A DNA stretch of 64,000 nucleotides from Metaphire vulgaris (GCA_018105865.1 CM030862.1:13088874-13152873); one strand, 5' to 3'; positions 1 to 12,333 are shown, counted from the stretch's first letter. Program-made: numbers and translations. The notes: generated by a model not told the origin, from the letters alone.

Positions 1-2900
1 CCATCCCATTCCATCCCATCCCATTCCACCCGCCTGTCTATTTTTGCTTAATAATATTCCGACCTCCTTCGGATCGGTCGTTCCCCTTTATCCGGAACTG
101 GATCCGTCTCTTCTTATATTCGTCCGTCAGTCGATCGCGATTTATGTGGCGCCAGCGTTTTCATCTCCGCCGATCATTTAGGATTGCGATCGCTGTTGAA
201 ATCAAACGTCGCAGTGGATTCTACGGGAATTTCAGACGCCAAAATGAGTTTTTCTCTCAACATTTCCAGCATAAACATTCAATAAGTATGTAAACGATCG
301 TATTCCAATGTCTTCGTATAAAGGGGCGCCATCTCTCTCATGCGGTCATTTAAAAATGTTTCTCTCTATCGGATAAAGATGACGACCCAGATGATGATGA
401 TGTTGATGATGTTGGTTATGGTGGTGGGTGGGGAGATGACGCTGATGACAAAGGGGTTGGGGTTAGGATGAAGGCGATAAAAGAGTGGGAGTGAGAAAGC
501 GGCAAAAGGAGGCATCGGAACGGAGGCGGTGGGTGGGGGTGGGGGCTATTCGCCGACCGACGGTGTTGGAGGCCAAGGGGTGGACGCCCAAGAGGCAATG
601 AGTTATCGAACGGGAAGAGAATGACCCCACGACCTCTGTCACGTGACTTCTGGATTTCTGTCTGGAGACGAATATTCGACCGAAGGTGGCGACGAAACCT
701 CCTTCTCCCCCTCCTCCGTCTCGGGGTCTCACTGCCTGTCCGTCTGGCTGTATGCGTCCGTCTGCGTGCATCTTCTCTCCGTGCATTATTGATGATGTCG
801 TTGTTGTGATGTGAACCGTGTTGTGTAACTTTTTACCGAATGAATTTTGTATTATGGTCGAAACAACTCATTGAATCCTAGACAATCCCTAATTACTGTT
901 CGCAGTCTCTCTCCTCTTCCCCCACCCCCAAAGAGCCTTTCCTGCTAGAGCCCCAAGCAAAGTCTCTTATAGTCCACCTTCCTCCCCTTTGCCCCTTTTA
1001 AATTACCCTCTTTCCCGCATCTGATCGAGTCTTGGTTTAAAGGGTGAATCGGATTACTTACGCCAAGCGGTGAGATTTTCTCTTTTAATTCGCTGCTTGC
1101 GTCCGATGCGCTTTTCCCAATGTGGCCGACGAAGAAACGTTCGAATGAAATAGATTTTTATAGCGCCGTGTCTCGCATATTGGACGCAGGACCGGACTTC
1201 TTGATTTTGTCGTCGCAAAATGAAGCAGCGACCAACAGTCAAACCGGTTTAGTGCGAAATCTCGATCTCATATGCGATCGCATATTTAACACATTTTTAT
1301 TGCGCCGCACTTTTCTCCGTTTTATATATGCGCAATTTCATCCACACTTTATTCTATTTTCGTCATATATTTTACACTTTTCATTATTCTTCTGTAAATA
1401 CATAGATATTCGGGGACCACCGGACCAGCGTCTTCTATTTTTCTATGTTCTTTTTTTCTTGCCGCTTTTGCTTTTCCGCAATTTTCGCATATATGGCCGC
1501 ATTAAACTGTAATTTCTTCATATATGCGAAGTAGGAGCATAGATGGAAAATCTCCGCACTTTCGCCGCAAGTTTAGGACCGCTGAGGCCCGCACTTTTTC
1601 CTAAAATTCCCCGCACTAAACCGGTATCACTAGCACCACAGCAACAACAACAACGACGACGACGACGATGATGATGATGATGGTGACGATGATGATGATG
1701 GTGACGATGATGATGACGACGACGACGAATTGTATAGGTCACGGGTTGTCGTCGTTTCTTTATTCGACAAGAAAGGCGTTTCTTGGAAAGCAATAATCTA
1801 AATGGCGCTACAAAATTTACCTTCCTAAAAGTGGAAACATCGGTTGTGGTAGTGGCCGGGGAGGTGGGATGGGTGGGGTGGGTGGGGGATTAATGGCGAC
1901 GTTTATTTCTTTCGGTTTCTTCCCCATTGTTCTCCATCTCCTGGTCCGTCGCTTTGTGAGTTTCTCGCTTTGTGGGAGAGGGGGAGAAGGGGTAGTTCCT
2001 TTCATGCGTCGAGGAAACTTTTTAACCGCCAAATTATTCGGAAACTTTTAACGATATTTTGCTGTTTCTCTTTCAGATTCTTTTCTCGTCAGGAAAACTT
2101 AAAAGGACACTAATCTCGAAATCAAAGGCATAGAAAAGCAAACATTTGGCAGATCATTGTTAGGCGCTAAATCAATGAAAAATATATACATTATGCTTCA
2201 GGGATGAAAAAAGAAAATACAGAATTATAGGAAATTTATTCTATTCTGAGGATTCTTCAATGAAATTCATTAAAATGTCTTAATGCGCGTTTCCAATATA
2301 ACTGGCAGAATTTCTAGCAACAGTCTTGGAGGCCTCTGGTACAGTTCTTCAGCCGTGAGGTGCGGCGGGTTAAGTCAATAAAATGGCGTAGTTTTTATTC
2401 TGTGGCGAAAAACGCAATGTAAAGTAAACATCGCCAGAACCCCCCCCCCTCCCCCATTCCAAATAAACCCCAACGTGAAGTCTTAATATAAGATCTGCCC
2501 CGATCAATGTTAATCTTGACAGAGAACGAGATCAGAGTACGGTCTCTAAACGGCGCAATATAAATGAGAGACACTGAGGCAGCGAGATCTAGTCACCGGC
2601 ATTTGACATTCGTCGCGGTATTAACGCAACGGGGAAAATTAGCGGAGAAAGGCAAACGAAACCCTGGATTACGGATGGCGGAGGGAGGTCGACCGAGCGT
2701 GATCGATGACGTCATCTAGGTGGCGCCAGCTTCTAAACACGGCTCAGGGGGACATTGTTGTCTCTAATCCTTAACGTCCTCAATTTCGCTTAATCGAAAG
2801 AAAATTAAGTGTAAACTTCGGTTTTCAAGTCTTCACGCTTTTCGTTTATCTCGTCATTAGAGATCTTGAACACACATTAATTATGGTCTGCAATTTTATT
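1..2900. other. Intergenic, no recognisable gene
   Basis: No reading frame here resembles a known protein. The stretch holds GAT/GAC-type triplet tracts (about 1650-1730), G-rich low-complexity sequence (1850-1880, 410-550) and pyrimidine-rich runs. Open frames are short and compositionally biased. I see no splice-linked exon set. Confidence 0.5.
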
Positions 2901-3028
2901 TAGCGCATGTACTAAGTTTAGTTACCCCTATAATTATAATTATCATCGGCATCTTGGTGTTTACCGTATTGTGCGACCGGTTCCCGTCAGAACAACGAAG
3001 TTAAACCGTTTTATTCAACTGTAATCTA

Positions 3029-3105
3029 CAGAGTGGCGCAAAAAACCGGACTATATTAAATGCAAACCTAAATGTGACTAGTCCGGTATTTTTTGCGCCA
3101 CCCTG
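3029..3105. mobile_element. 77-bp near-palindromic MITE (Tc1/mariner type)
   Basis: The element is almost entirely a terminal inverted repeat: it starts CAGAGTGGCGCAAAAAACC and ends with the near-complement GGTATTTTTTGCGCCACCCTG. It is flanked by TA on both sides (3027-3028 and 3106-3107), the target duplication of Tc1/mariner transposases. It has no coding capacity. The superfamily call rests on the TA duplication only. Confidence 0.7.
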
Positions 3106-4225
3106 TAAATACTCATTTGTTTCATATCTCACACAACTGATGCTAATAATTAATAATAGCGATAACAATAAAAATAGAAATAACTCATCTATGTGTTGTA
3201 TTTACATTTCGCCGATGTGTTTACATTTTAGAGCCAGACTTTCTAGCCAGATTATTTAATCTGGCGTCAGGACCATCTGTAGCAATTATCTAGCGCCGAC
3301 CTTCTCGGTAATGACGCAACGTCTGAACGCAGACGATTTTTTCATGTTGTCGTAGACGTACTTACTTACTTACTATATTCAAGGGTTTGTTGATTGAAAG
3401 GCAACATCAGAAGGTGAGCAAAGATCATCGCCAGGCAATTAGTATCCTAGTGTAGGGACCTATACAGTTGGTATAATTCCGAACGCATTGGTGGACAGGA
3501 TTTTTCTCGGGGGCGGGGAGCGGCAGGAGGGGCGAGCGGGAGGGAGGGAGGGAGGGAGTGGCACACCTTGAAAATTTTTAGAAGCCTTTCCAAAAAATTC
3601 TGGTAAATCAGTTTTGAGAATCGGTTGAAAATTATTGAAATTCTCGAATTTCTAATGTTATGTCTCTACGGAAAAATCATTCTTAATTCTAGCAATATCT
3701 TCGCCTAGCGCCACCTATCGTCCATAGCAGCGTCTCGACTGCGTGCATTTCTAGCCCATCATACTTGCTAAACCAATCCCGAAGGGACATCCTCTGTTCA
3801 CGACTCATGACGCTATAGGACTTTTGCGTCAAAGCGGTCTCCATCTGTCGCTGCTTCCGGTGTCGCCGTTTGCTTTAACGGCGCCTCACCAGGTGGCGCT
3901 TTATCTCCGGTGTTCGCTCTTCCCGGTGACACTGAATGCCACCGGCGTGCATAGGACACCGCCATTTAAAAGCCAGAAAAATGGCAAAAAGAAGAGAACT
4001 GGTTTCAGTTGGGCTTCTGTGTTTCAATTGCGGACGTTTGATCCCACAATCGACGGTAAACAGGCAATACGGCGTTCCCGACAAATACCAGTGACCGTTG
4101 ATCGTTGAGTTTATGAAGCGCTTTTTTCGGCGAAACAGGACTCCAACCTCCGATCGGTAAGAATAATAATAATAGGCCTATAATCAGAATATTTAGATTC
4201 TATAATATTTATAAAGCGCTGGTAC

Positions 4226-4590
4226 TCGTCACATAGCTCACCATTTTTCGTGGCATTTCAAACGCTCTAGAATAAAATTGAGACAGAATATACTGATTAT
4301 TCTAGTACGGTTTGATGCAATGAAGATGGGGACACAAGAAAATGTGGATATAATTCGTTTCATCACTTTTTTGAATTTTTGCATATCTATAGCCTTCTGT
4401 AGCAATAGTCCTTACACAGTCCAACGTCAAACAGGGTATCAATTTTATAATATTTTTGTGGTGTATAAAACCTGTGATACAAGAAACCAACTATCTTAGG
4501 ACCCCTCTTATCTCTCGATCGACTTTGTAGACATTTGACAGAGTTTTCTGGAAGACTTTGTATAGTGTCGTTTGACATAGCCAGGCCCGT
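4226..4590. repeat. Dispersed repeat, permuted relative to the copy at 50.8 kb
   Basis: Contains the block around 4245-4315 (CGTGGCATTTCAAACGCTCT..., ...ATTCTAGTACGGTTTGATG) followed by the block around 4455-4580 (AACCTGTGATACAAGAAACC..., ...GTATAGTGTCGTTTGACATAG). Both blocks recur at 50805-51005 in the opposite order. No coding potential seen. Confidence 0.65.
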
Positions 4591-4944
4591 ACGAAGTGGG
4601 GGTGTAGGAGGTGCAGCTGCACCCCTTGGAAAAGAGTAGGGGGTGCAGCGCAGTGCAGCTGGGGGTGCAGATCTGCACCCATTGGAATTTTTAGACTAAA
4701 AAATACATAGGGAATGATCTTTTTATGGCTTGTCTACCGAAAATTTTTATCCAGAAAATGAGCTATTAACCCATTCTTTAGGGGGTCAGTGAAGGGGGCA
4801 GTAAGCAGTGGCCTGGAATTTCCATGTACCCCCTGCAAATACTACACTGTCTTTTAGTACCTGAATGCCTTGAAAAATTATTGGAAATTTTCCGTACACG
4901 GTTCTCACACAGGGCAAAAAACCCCTCTCGAACCACTTTAAACC

Positions 4945-4946
<2 letters not shown>

Positions 4947-5030
<84 letters not shown>

Positions 5031-5054
5031 GTTGTTGTTGTTGTTGTTGTTGTT
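4947..5054. repeat. (ATT)n then (GTT)n microsatellite
   Basis: About 28 ATT units followed directly by about 8 GTT units. Frames through it give only poly-Ile, poly-Leu and poly-Val artefacts. Confidence 0.95.
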
Positions 5055-5219
5055 ATAGTCGTGGGAAGTCATGTCCCCTCACCATTTTAGATTTGAGATA
5101 ATAAGTTTACTTTAGGGAATAAGTTAAGTACTCTTCTTAAGCGTTAATTTCATTCGACCTAGTACTGACGAGGAGCTTAAAGTACTGCGCAGTATGTTGA
5201 CTGACCTCAAAGTATATCA

Positions 5220-5475
5220 GTAGTGGCGTAGTCAGGGTTCCGGAACAGGGAGGGGGCGCATCAACATTTTCTGGTAAAAACAGTTAAACGAGCAAAAAAG
5301 GTAGTCGTGGAGAACCTCCACACATTCACGTATTATCTTCTATCATGCTGTCTATTACCCCTCCCCTTTCATTCCCCCGCCAAAAATCTCAACGGTTTTG
5401 CGCAATCCCTCGACCGGTCCCAGGCCCCCAGTCAGAACCCACCCCCCGCCCAGTGGCTAAGCGCCATGAGTATCG
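5220..5475. mobile_element. Probable hAT-type MITE (GGCGTAG ends)
   Basis: The left end (TGGCGTAGTCAGG) and right end (GTGGCTAAGCGCCATG) form an imperfect inverted repeat. The interior (GGGGGCGC, GAGCAAAAAAGGTAGTCG) matches the element at 49938-50170. I could not define a clean 8-bp target duplication, so the borders are approximate. Confidence 0.5.
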
Positions 5476-6199
5476 TAGCGTACCAGTAGCAACGGCAGTA
5501 CCGGTACTGAGATCGACGCTGCAGATGCAAATGTTTTACAGAACCGAACTCTTTTTCAGTTCATCGTTCTCGATGACGTCATTGCCGTGGTGATGTTCGC
5601 TGTGACGTGTGAGGTTCGAATCTGCTTCTAAGATGAGCGATAATTCGGGACAAGATTCGACAGCAAACAAATTCAGCTGTTTGACATACTTACACTCCAA
5701 ATGTTTTTACCTCCATCGGGGCGGGGGCAGTCAAAAACCTCTACTGAAATCCGGCTTTGACCGGTGGGTGGGGGAGAAGTTTAAGCCTGTAATTCCCCCC
5801 TCCCCGCCTACTCCACCCCCACCCTCAAATCGCACGCTGTTCAGAATTCACGGCGCATGGGCGGTAAACGATCTTTTTTATTCTTTGAAGCCTGTATTTA
5901 CTTCTATGATAATGCAGACCATAGATATACGAATTACGCGCTCCTCTGTCAAACCCCGACTGCAAATCTGCTCATTAGAGTCATTATACGACCCCATAAA
6001 TCGACGCACGGGCGGGAAAGGCACACTGCGGGTCGAAAAATCGAGAGCGAGTCCATCGACTGGGCATTGAAATACGCTGCGGTCGTAAACTTTGCGTCAC
6101 GGTAACTCGAAGGAGAACCCGTGATATCGCATATCGGGAACGGTGGCGTTGCCTTCCGTGTGATCGGCAGGGCAGTGTCTTTCTTGTATAAGTTTAGTG

Positions 6200-6587
6200 C
6201 ATCGATATCAATCGCTATTGCAAACTTAGGCCATCGTCTTCTGTATTTAGAGCGACTCCAACATGACAACCACCGTTATTCCATAATGCTAATAATGCAT
6301 ATAATTTGTGCAAAATCAGCCGCATTTTTGAAAGCTATTTCGTCCTGTTAGAGATCGATTTCAAGGACCATATTGAGCCACTATCTTTAGCATTCTTTAC
6401 TACATCGATATCAATCGCCATTGCAAATTTAGGCCATCGTCTTCTGCATTTAAAAGGGTTCATCCATGACAACCCTAGTTATTCCATACTGCTAATAATG
6501 CACAGGATTTGTGCAAATTCGAGTGCATTATCGACAGTTATTTCGTCCTGTTGGAGATCGATTTAAAGCACCATATTGAGCCACTAT
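6200..6587. repeat. Direct tandem duplication, period about 203 bp
   Basis: Two diverged copies of one unit begin at 6200 and 6403, each starting CATCGATATCAATCGC and each ending near CATATTGAGCCACTAT. Landmarks recur in order: GGCCATCGTCTTCTG, TTATTCCATA, GCTAATAATGCA, TTTCGTCCTGTT. There are many substitutions between copies. No coding function is apparent. Confidence 0.85.
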
Positions 6588-7588
6588 AATGTATAAGCTT
6601 AACGGAATCTATTGCTGAACTTTGTACAAGATCGACCGTAGCCTTGGTTCAAAATTTATTTAACTATATGGTATAACATCTATCTATATGTGGCACTTTT
6701 CTATCTACGAAAAATGGTAGAATTGACAGTTAATGCTCTTATGAGTATCTGATTGTATTTTAAATGCTTAAATAGCAAAGCCATAATTAATTAGACTGAA
6801 ATTGGCGTTGATATTACTTTCATCATTGTCGTCGTCGTCGTCGTCGTTATCATCGTCTTTACCTCTGAATAGGATCAGAGTGCTATGGTTATTTTCAGTC
6901 TTACTCGACCACGATCTTTTTGCTAATCTTGTTATTAACTCATTTCTGGCTGTGAATATCGCCACGCTGTTTGAACAATAACCGACCTCGGGCAATATAG
7001 CGCCGGAAAATGAATGGCGATTATGTATTGCGCAATAAAAAAGCAGTTGTTTATGGCATCACTTTCGAGAGCTCCACCCGTTCGATCGCCTAAGCCCCAT
7101 GCATCACGTTCGCGGAAGTGTTTTAAGGAAACGCAAACAAACGGGCGCCGATAAGTGCGTCGGTTTTTTCTGCCCACGGCGTAATTTCGCAAAAGGGTAT
7201 TCAACGATCCAGAGAAGCGCGGCAGACAGCCGCACGCCCCGTCTGCTGTACACGGCGTTCATAAAATGCCGAACCGTCGGAAACCTAACCACTGCAAATG
7301 GCAGATGAGAGACTCGCGTGCCGCCGACTGCGTCTGTTAATTTGCCTTCCAAATGATTTATTACACATTCTCAGTAATCCTAGAAGTCCTCGCAGGTGTC
7401 TCACTCGCCATCAGCAAAGCCTTTATGTAGCGCCAATAATTCCTACATGAATGTCTCGCCTGTTATTGCTGCATATGCAGTATAGATTAGATCTTTTTTA
7501 GTAACCGTGGCGCATTTTATTCCATCAAACTAAAGAGATATTCCGCTGACAATTGCCATTAGCCAAATGCATGCGAAAAAAAAATATC

Positions 7589-7592
<4 letters not shown>

Positions 7593-7653
<61 letters not shown>
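7593..7653. repeat. (TA)n microsatellite
   Basis: Pure TA dinucleotide tract of about 30 units, followed by degenerate TA-rich sequence to about 7682. Confidence 0.95.
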
Positions 7654-7662
<9 letters not shown>

Positions 7663-8575
7663 TATATATATATATACATATAGATTGAATTTTCCTGTGG
7701 TAAATGTAGAACCATCTATGTTTAATCGAAACTCCATTATGTAGCTCTATAATGACCGTAATGATGTTTGTATTTAGCCACTCTGCAGTCAACCATAGCG
7801 ACAATAGTGGAGACATTTCTGTGACTATGACACTTCAAGCAGTGCAGGGATGATGATGATGATGATGATGATGATTATGTCATTGCTAATTCATTGGCGT
7901 AGTCACTGGGGGGATCGGCTGGTCCCTTATTCTTGCTGTGACCGGTGGTAGAATTTGCGTTAAAATGTAGAGTAATTGGGTTGGGGATGGTAGATAGCAT
8001 AATGGAAGAGGATACGTGGGTGTGTGAAGAACTCTCTTGCGTCTCCTGACGAGTTTTTTGATTGTCGGAAATTTTTTTATCCGAAAATTGATTTATATTC
8101 ACCTTACAATTTCACAAAATTTCGTACTGAAGTAATGTAAAATTTTGCTTGCGCGGTAAAGTAATGCTTTGCGAGACGTACAGCTGATGTCATCAGGGGA
8201 AAACTGTAACTGTAACTGAAACTGAAACTGAAAAAACAACTGTAAGCGAAACTGTAACTGAAAAACCATAACTTAAATAGCATTGCTTCAGAGGAAGCAA
8301 CGTCAAAATGGCGCACAATTATTTCAGTCTTACTTATGCGACTGAGTCTTCATTAAGTCATAACGCCCAGTTATCATTGTGCAACACAAGTGATGATTTA
8401 TCTGGCGCCCTGTTCGAGACGCATTGCATTCTGGGTCTGTCAAATCGCATCGCGCGGTATTAGCACGGAGTTAGCATCTGACGGAAGTTTATTCTTGTTT
8501 CGTGTTCTTGCTTCTCGTCTTTCCTTACGAGCTTCGGGGACGAGGTTGTCTCGCGGAACTTGACCTGCGCCTTCT

Positions 8576-8684
8576 CCTATTTCCGGTTCAATTTTATTTC
8601 CGGTTTTCTACATATTTCCGGTCATCTGCTTTCGATATCAAATCGCCGAACTAGAAGCAACATTATACCAAACAGCAGTTGCGG

Positions 8685-8742
<58 letters not shown>

Positions 8743-9095
8743 TATGTATTTATTTGCATATATATGCATGTATATACAGTATGATTTGCCAATATGTCCA
8801 TCTTTGTGGATGCCTGTTTGGTCTCCTCTTCCTCTATATGAGAATCTGTCTTGATGGTGTCTTGTTTGTCTCTGTGTTTATCTGGCTGCGTGTTTGGTCG
8901 TTGTCGGTTCGTCTGTGCGAGACTGCGTCCGCAAATGAAAATGCGCTAAAGAAGCGGCGCTCCTTCCGTAAAGAACTCGAAATAAGACCGTCTGATTAGG
9001 AAGACGTCGACGCAACCGGAAGTTCGTCGACGTACGAGAAAATTGGGTCATTACTTCCGGCGTGACCCCGAACGGACGGACGGACCGGAAGTAGA
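8576..9095. promoter_or_regulatory. Candidate promoter with ETS/GABP-type sites
   Basis: Three exact CCGGAAGT/ACTTCCGG octamers lie within 77 bp (9016-9023, 9053-9060, 9085-9092). Three further TTTCCGG motifs lie at about 8580-8625. In animals such clusters mark housekeeping promoters bound by ETS/GABP factors. No transcription unit starting here was recognised, so the function is inferred. A (TA)n tract (8689-8739) splits the region. Confidence 0.35.
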
Positions 9096-9375
9096 ACGGG
9101 TCGAAGAAGAAGAAGAAGAAAGAAGAAGAGAGAAAAGGGGGAGAAGAAGATGCGGTAATTATCATGCAGAATCGAGCGCCGTCAAATTGAAACGACTTCG
9201 GCGTATCTGGGAATAGAGATACAGACAGACAGACAGACAGACAGAGAGGGACAGAGAGAGAGATAGACGGAGAGGGAGAGAGAGGAAGGTACGGAGAAAG
9301 AGAGGGGAAGAGGGAGGCGGAGAGGGAGATGGGGATGTGTATCTGTATGTCGTCTGCATGGTCATCGATCAGCCG

Positions 9376-9460
9376 CCCCTCCTCCTCCTCCTCCTCCTCT
9401 TCCTCCTCCTCCTCCTCCTCCTCCTCCTCCTCCTCCTCCTCCTCCTCCTCCTCCTCCTCC
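9376..9460. repeat. (TCC)n microsatellite
   Basis: About 28 CTC/TCC units with one TCTTCC interruption. Strand-biased pyrimidine tract. Confidence 0.95.
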
Positions 9461-9983
9461 CCCTTCGGGTCACTTGATCATTACCATTGACTGTCGGCTG
9501 TTAGCATCTGATCCTCGTTCTCTGAGGATCGGATCAAGGCGATGAACGCAAGGATCATGATCACGATCTACGACGCTGTTATCTCGGGGGAAGGAACTGA
9601 TGTCACGTGACATCCATCGACTGGATTTATTCATCTAAAAATGTGATTTCTTTTCGAGTGGGGGGAGGTGGGGTGGGGAGGGGAAAGGTGGAGGGTGGGT
9701 GGGTGGGTGGGTTGGTTGGCGACTAAATTCTACGGAATCGAAGAATAAATTCGAAGAATAATTATTTCTGAAATTTTCCGCAGAAATGTCTGTTACGACC
9801 AACGACGAAGGGCAAATGGTCGATATTTGGACCACGACCCACCACGACCCACATGGTCAAGCCACAGTCTGCTGTTGGGGCGGAGAGATAAGTAATAAGT
9901 AAGTACGTAAACACTCGTGAAGTTCTAAAGGCCTTCTCCAAAGCTGCTTATTTATTAGGCGCTTAATTAATCCACCGTTGAAA

Positions 9984-10016
9984 TAACTATGCAGGCGGAA
10001 ACAGCCTGCATAGTTA
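9984..10016. other. Perfect 13-bp hairpin
   Basis: TAACTATGCAGGC at 9984-9996 pairs perfectly with GCCTGCATAGTTA at 10004-10016, around a 7-nt loop. It ends 37 bp before the left border of a hAT-type MITE. No terminator role is expected in an animal genome. Confidence 0.7.
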
Positions 10017-10053
10017 GCCTCCATGCAGCCATTTCAAACTATACACTAGCGTC

Positions 10054-10355
10054 CAATGGCGGTTCGACCATGTTGATGACTGGGGTGCATCCCCCCACCG
10101 GGGTTCCGGATGACCCTTTTTGCTTGTCGACCTATTTTCCGGTGAGTTTTTTTAATTAGTGAAAAATACTGAAAATGACTTTCTTTTTCTTGCTTGTCGG
10201 CCTTTTTTGGCAAGGTTTCGTAACATTTAGTGAGCAAAACACTACTAGCATTGACCTTTTTTCACTTTTTTCTTGTTTTTCTTCTTCACTTTGCATACCC
10301 CCACCAACTTCCCAAAAATGTTATCCCCCACCAAGAATTCCTGGAACCGCCACTG
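10054..10355. mobile_element. hAT-type MITE, GGCGGTTCC family, perfect 8-bp TSD
   Basis: Starts CAATGGCGGTTC and ends GGAACCGCCACTG, an inverted repeat with the CAxxG end typical of hAT elements. It is flanked by a perfect 8-bp duplication CTAGCGTC (10046-10053 and 10356-10363). The interior shares GCATCCCCCCACCGG and the poly-pyrimidine stretches with the copy at 21663-21967. No transposase. Confidence 0.85.
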
Positions 10356-10369
10356 CTAGCGTCAGAGAC

Positions 10370-10500
10370 TGTTGTACGAGAACAAAGGAACAAAGGACAT
10401 CAACAAAATGAAAGTCCTTCCGAATATCTTGTGGAGAGGCTAGTGTATTGGATCGAGGGAAAAGCCGGGAATTAAGATACAGTACCTGGTTCATAGTACA
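10370..10500. repeat. Third partial copy of the 41-kb repeat
   Basis: Carries the 3' part of the repeat duplicated at 41.1-41.9 kb: TGTACGAGAAC, AAATGAAAGTCCTTCCGAAT, GATCGAGGGAAAAGCC, GGTTCATAG. This shows the unit is dispersed and not confined to the 41-kb locus. Confidence 0.7.
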
Positions 10501-10508
10501 ACAGAGGC

Positions 10509-10545
<37 letters not shown>

Positions 10546-10614
10546 AGTAGAGGCCAACGTTGAGCACTTTGGTCGGCAAAATTTCGACGACGAGGATTTG
10601 CTTTGACGGTCGTC

Positions 10615-10635
10615 ATTGGCAACCGCGCATGCGCA
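10615..10635. promoter_or_regulatory. CCAAT box plus NRF1-type site
   Basis: An inverted CCAAT box (ATTGG, 10615-10619) sits 5 bp from the palindromic NRF1 consensus GCGCATGCGCA (10625-10635). The pair is a common metazoan promoter arrangement. No gene start was recognised beside it. Confidence 0.3.
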
Positions 10636-11338
10636 CTGTCGAGAAAATCTTACAGTCAACCATTCTGTCAATTATTTCACCGACGCAAACACGAACCTGC
10701 TTCTTGGGGGAAATTCATTTCTCCCTTCTCCACCTCACCCACCCCCTTTCATTTTCGATCACGTGACGTTGGGTCAAACCGATGAGAATTTCCGGCGGAA
10801 GTGATCGGTCACGTGCGCCGAACTCTGCGGCTCTGACGAGAAAATAGAATAAACTGGAAAATATGAAGAATTCTCGTTTGCGTGAGACGTGATTTGCGAA
10901 CGACCGCGAAAGAAGTAGGAGGAAGAAGAAGGAAGAAGAAGAAAGAAGAAGAAAGAAGAAGAAAGCGCAGAAATGATAAAGTGTGTAGAGACGTTGATCT
11001 ACTGGTCTATTGTTATTTACGCTGTATGCCGAAAAGTAGAAAAAACCGAGAATTGATGACGTTTGCTCGAAAAGGAGAGTATTGATCGCAAGGATGTGGC
11101 ATCATTCGAATGACGTCTTTCCCCGCATTACAACGCCATCTCGAGGAGACTCGATTAATCAATCAATCACTCGTACAAAATTTTAGCATAATAATTACTT
11201 CATTTATTGTGCGCCGCATGTATTTAGTGTGAAAGTTCACCTCTGTCATTTGTCTTATACAGAACTACGTCATAGCCACGTACTATATGTTATGCTCTCT
11301 GTCTGCCTGCCTGCCTCTTCGTGTGCCAGTTCCTATGA

Positions 11339-11341
<3 letters not shown>

Positions 11342-11410
<69 letters not shown>
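11342..11410. repeat. (CT)n microsatellite
   Basis: About 34 CT units. It generates poly-(Leu-Ser) and poly-(Arg-Glu) open frames on the two strands that are not genes. Confidence 0.95.
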
Positions 11411-11412
<2 letters not shown>

Positions 11413-12135
11413 GCGTGTCTTTGTCAAGACCCAGGGTTTGCATATGGCGACATCGTAAAATTTTTCATAAAACTTTATTTCGGGTTCCCCGATTCCAGAT
11501 ACGAATATGGAAGAGGTCAAGATTTCGATGACGTCAGAGGTCGATACGGGGTCAAAATGTCGGAGGCCGTAAAGATTCTAGCCCCGCCCCCGCCTCTGCT
11601 CACCCCTCACCCCCACAAATCAGCAAAGCACCGACGACGGAGAGGGACAGAAGGCGAGGAGAAAGATGGTCGAGAAACTATGTACGGAGAAAGCTAAAAA
11701 GTTCCAGAGGAGATGGAGAGGAGGAGTAAGAATGGAAGAGGAGGAGGAAGAGTAGGAGGATAGAAGATGAGGAGGAGGAGGAGGAATGGAAGAGAAGGAG
11801 GGCATAGGAGGGGAGGCATAAGATGAAGGGTCCAGCGATCCATTGCAGGCACCGAGTAATTATCGATCGTCGGCCGAGTAGAGACATCTGTCGGTTAATC
11901 GTTACGGACGACGATTAATCTAATCGCCTGTGAAGATGTCTTTCTTCCGCAGGTGGTCCACCACGTGACCGCGTCCATAGATCACGTGGACAATGGACGA
12001 CGACGACGTAAACAAGGCAATTGGTTGAAGAGAATGGAAATGACGAAACGAAACGCAGACGACTATATATGCATACATATGCATATATCTGTATATCTCT
12101 GGTTTGTAGGCATGCAAGAAAGTAATTGCAATGCT

Positions 12136-12333
12136 CAGTGGCGGCTCCAGGACTTGGCAAGAGGGAGGCCGTTGGGATGGCAACTTCTAATCATGGGGCA
12201 GCTATTGTTTTTATAAACTTGGACTAGTCTAGTTGCTTAGAATGAGTACATTAAAGTATGGGGGCCTCTGGGAGAAAGCAATTAATTTGGGAGGGCTCCG
12301 CCCCCTCCTGACCCCCAAGTGGAGCCGCCTCTG
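12136..12333. mobile_element. hAT-type MITE, GGCGGCTCCA family
   Basis: Starts CAGTGGCGGCTCCAGGA and ends GGAGCCGCCTCTG. Flanks GCAATGCT and ATAATGCT agree at 6 of 8 positions, suggesting an older insertion of the same family as the copies at 31, 33, 34, 35 and 39 kb. Non-coding. Confidence 0.75.

Noticed and set aside
1120..1512. 130-codon plus-strand open frame
   Set aside because: Low-complexity Phe/Leu/Ile-rich translation of pyrimidine-rich DNA, with no motif and no splice partners.
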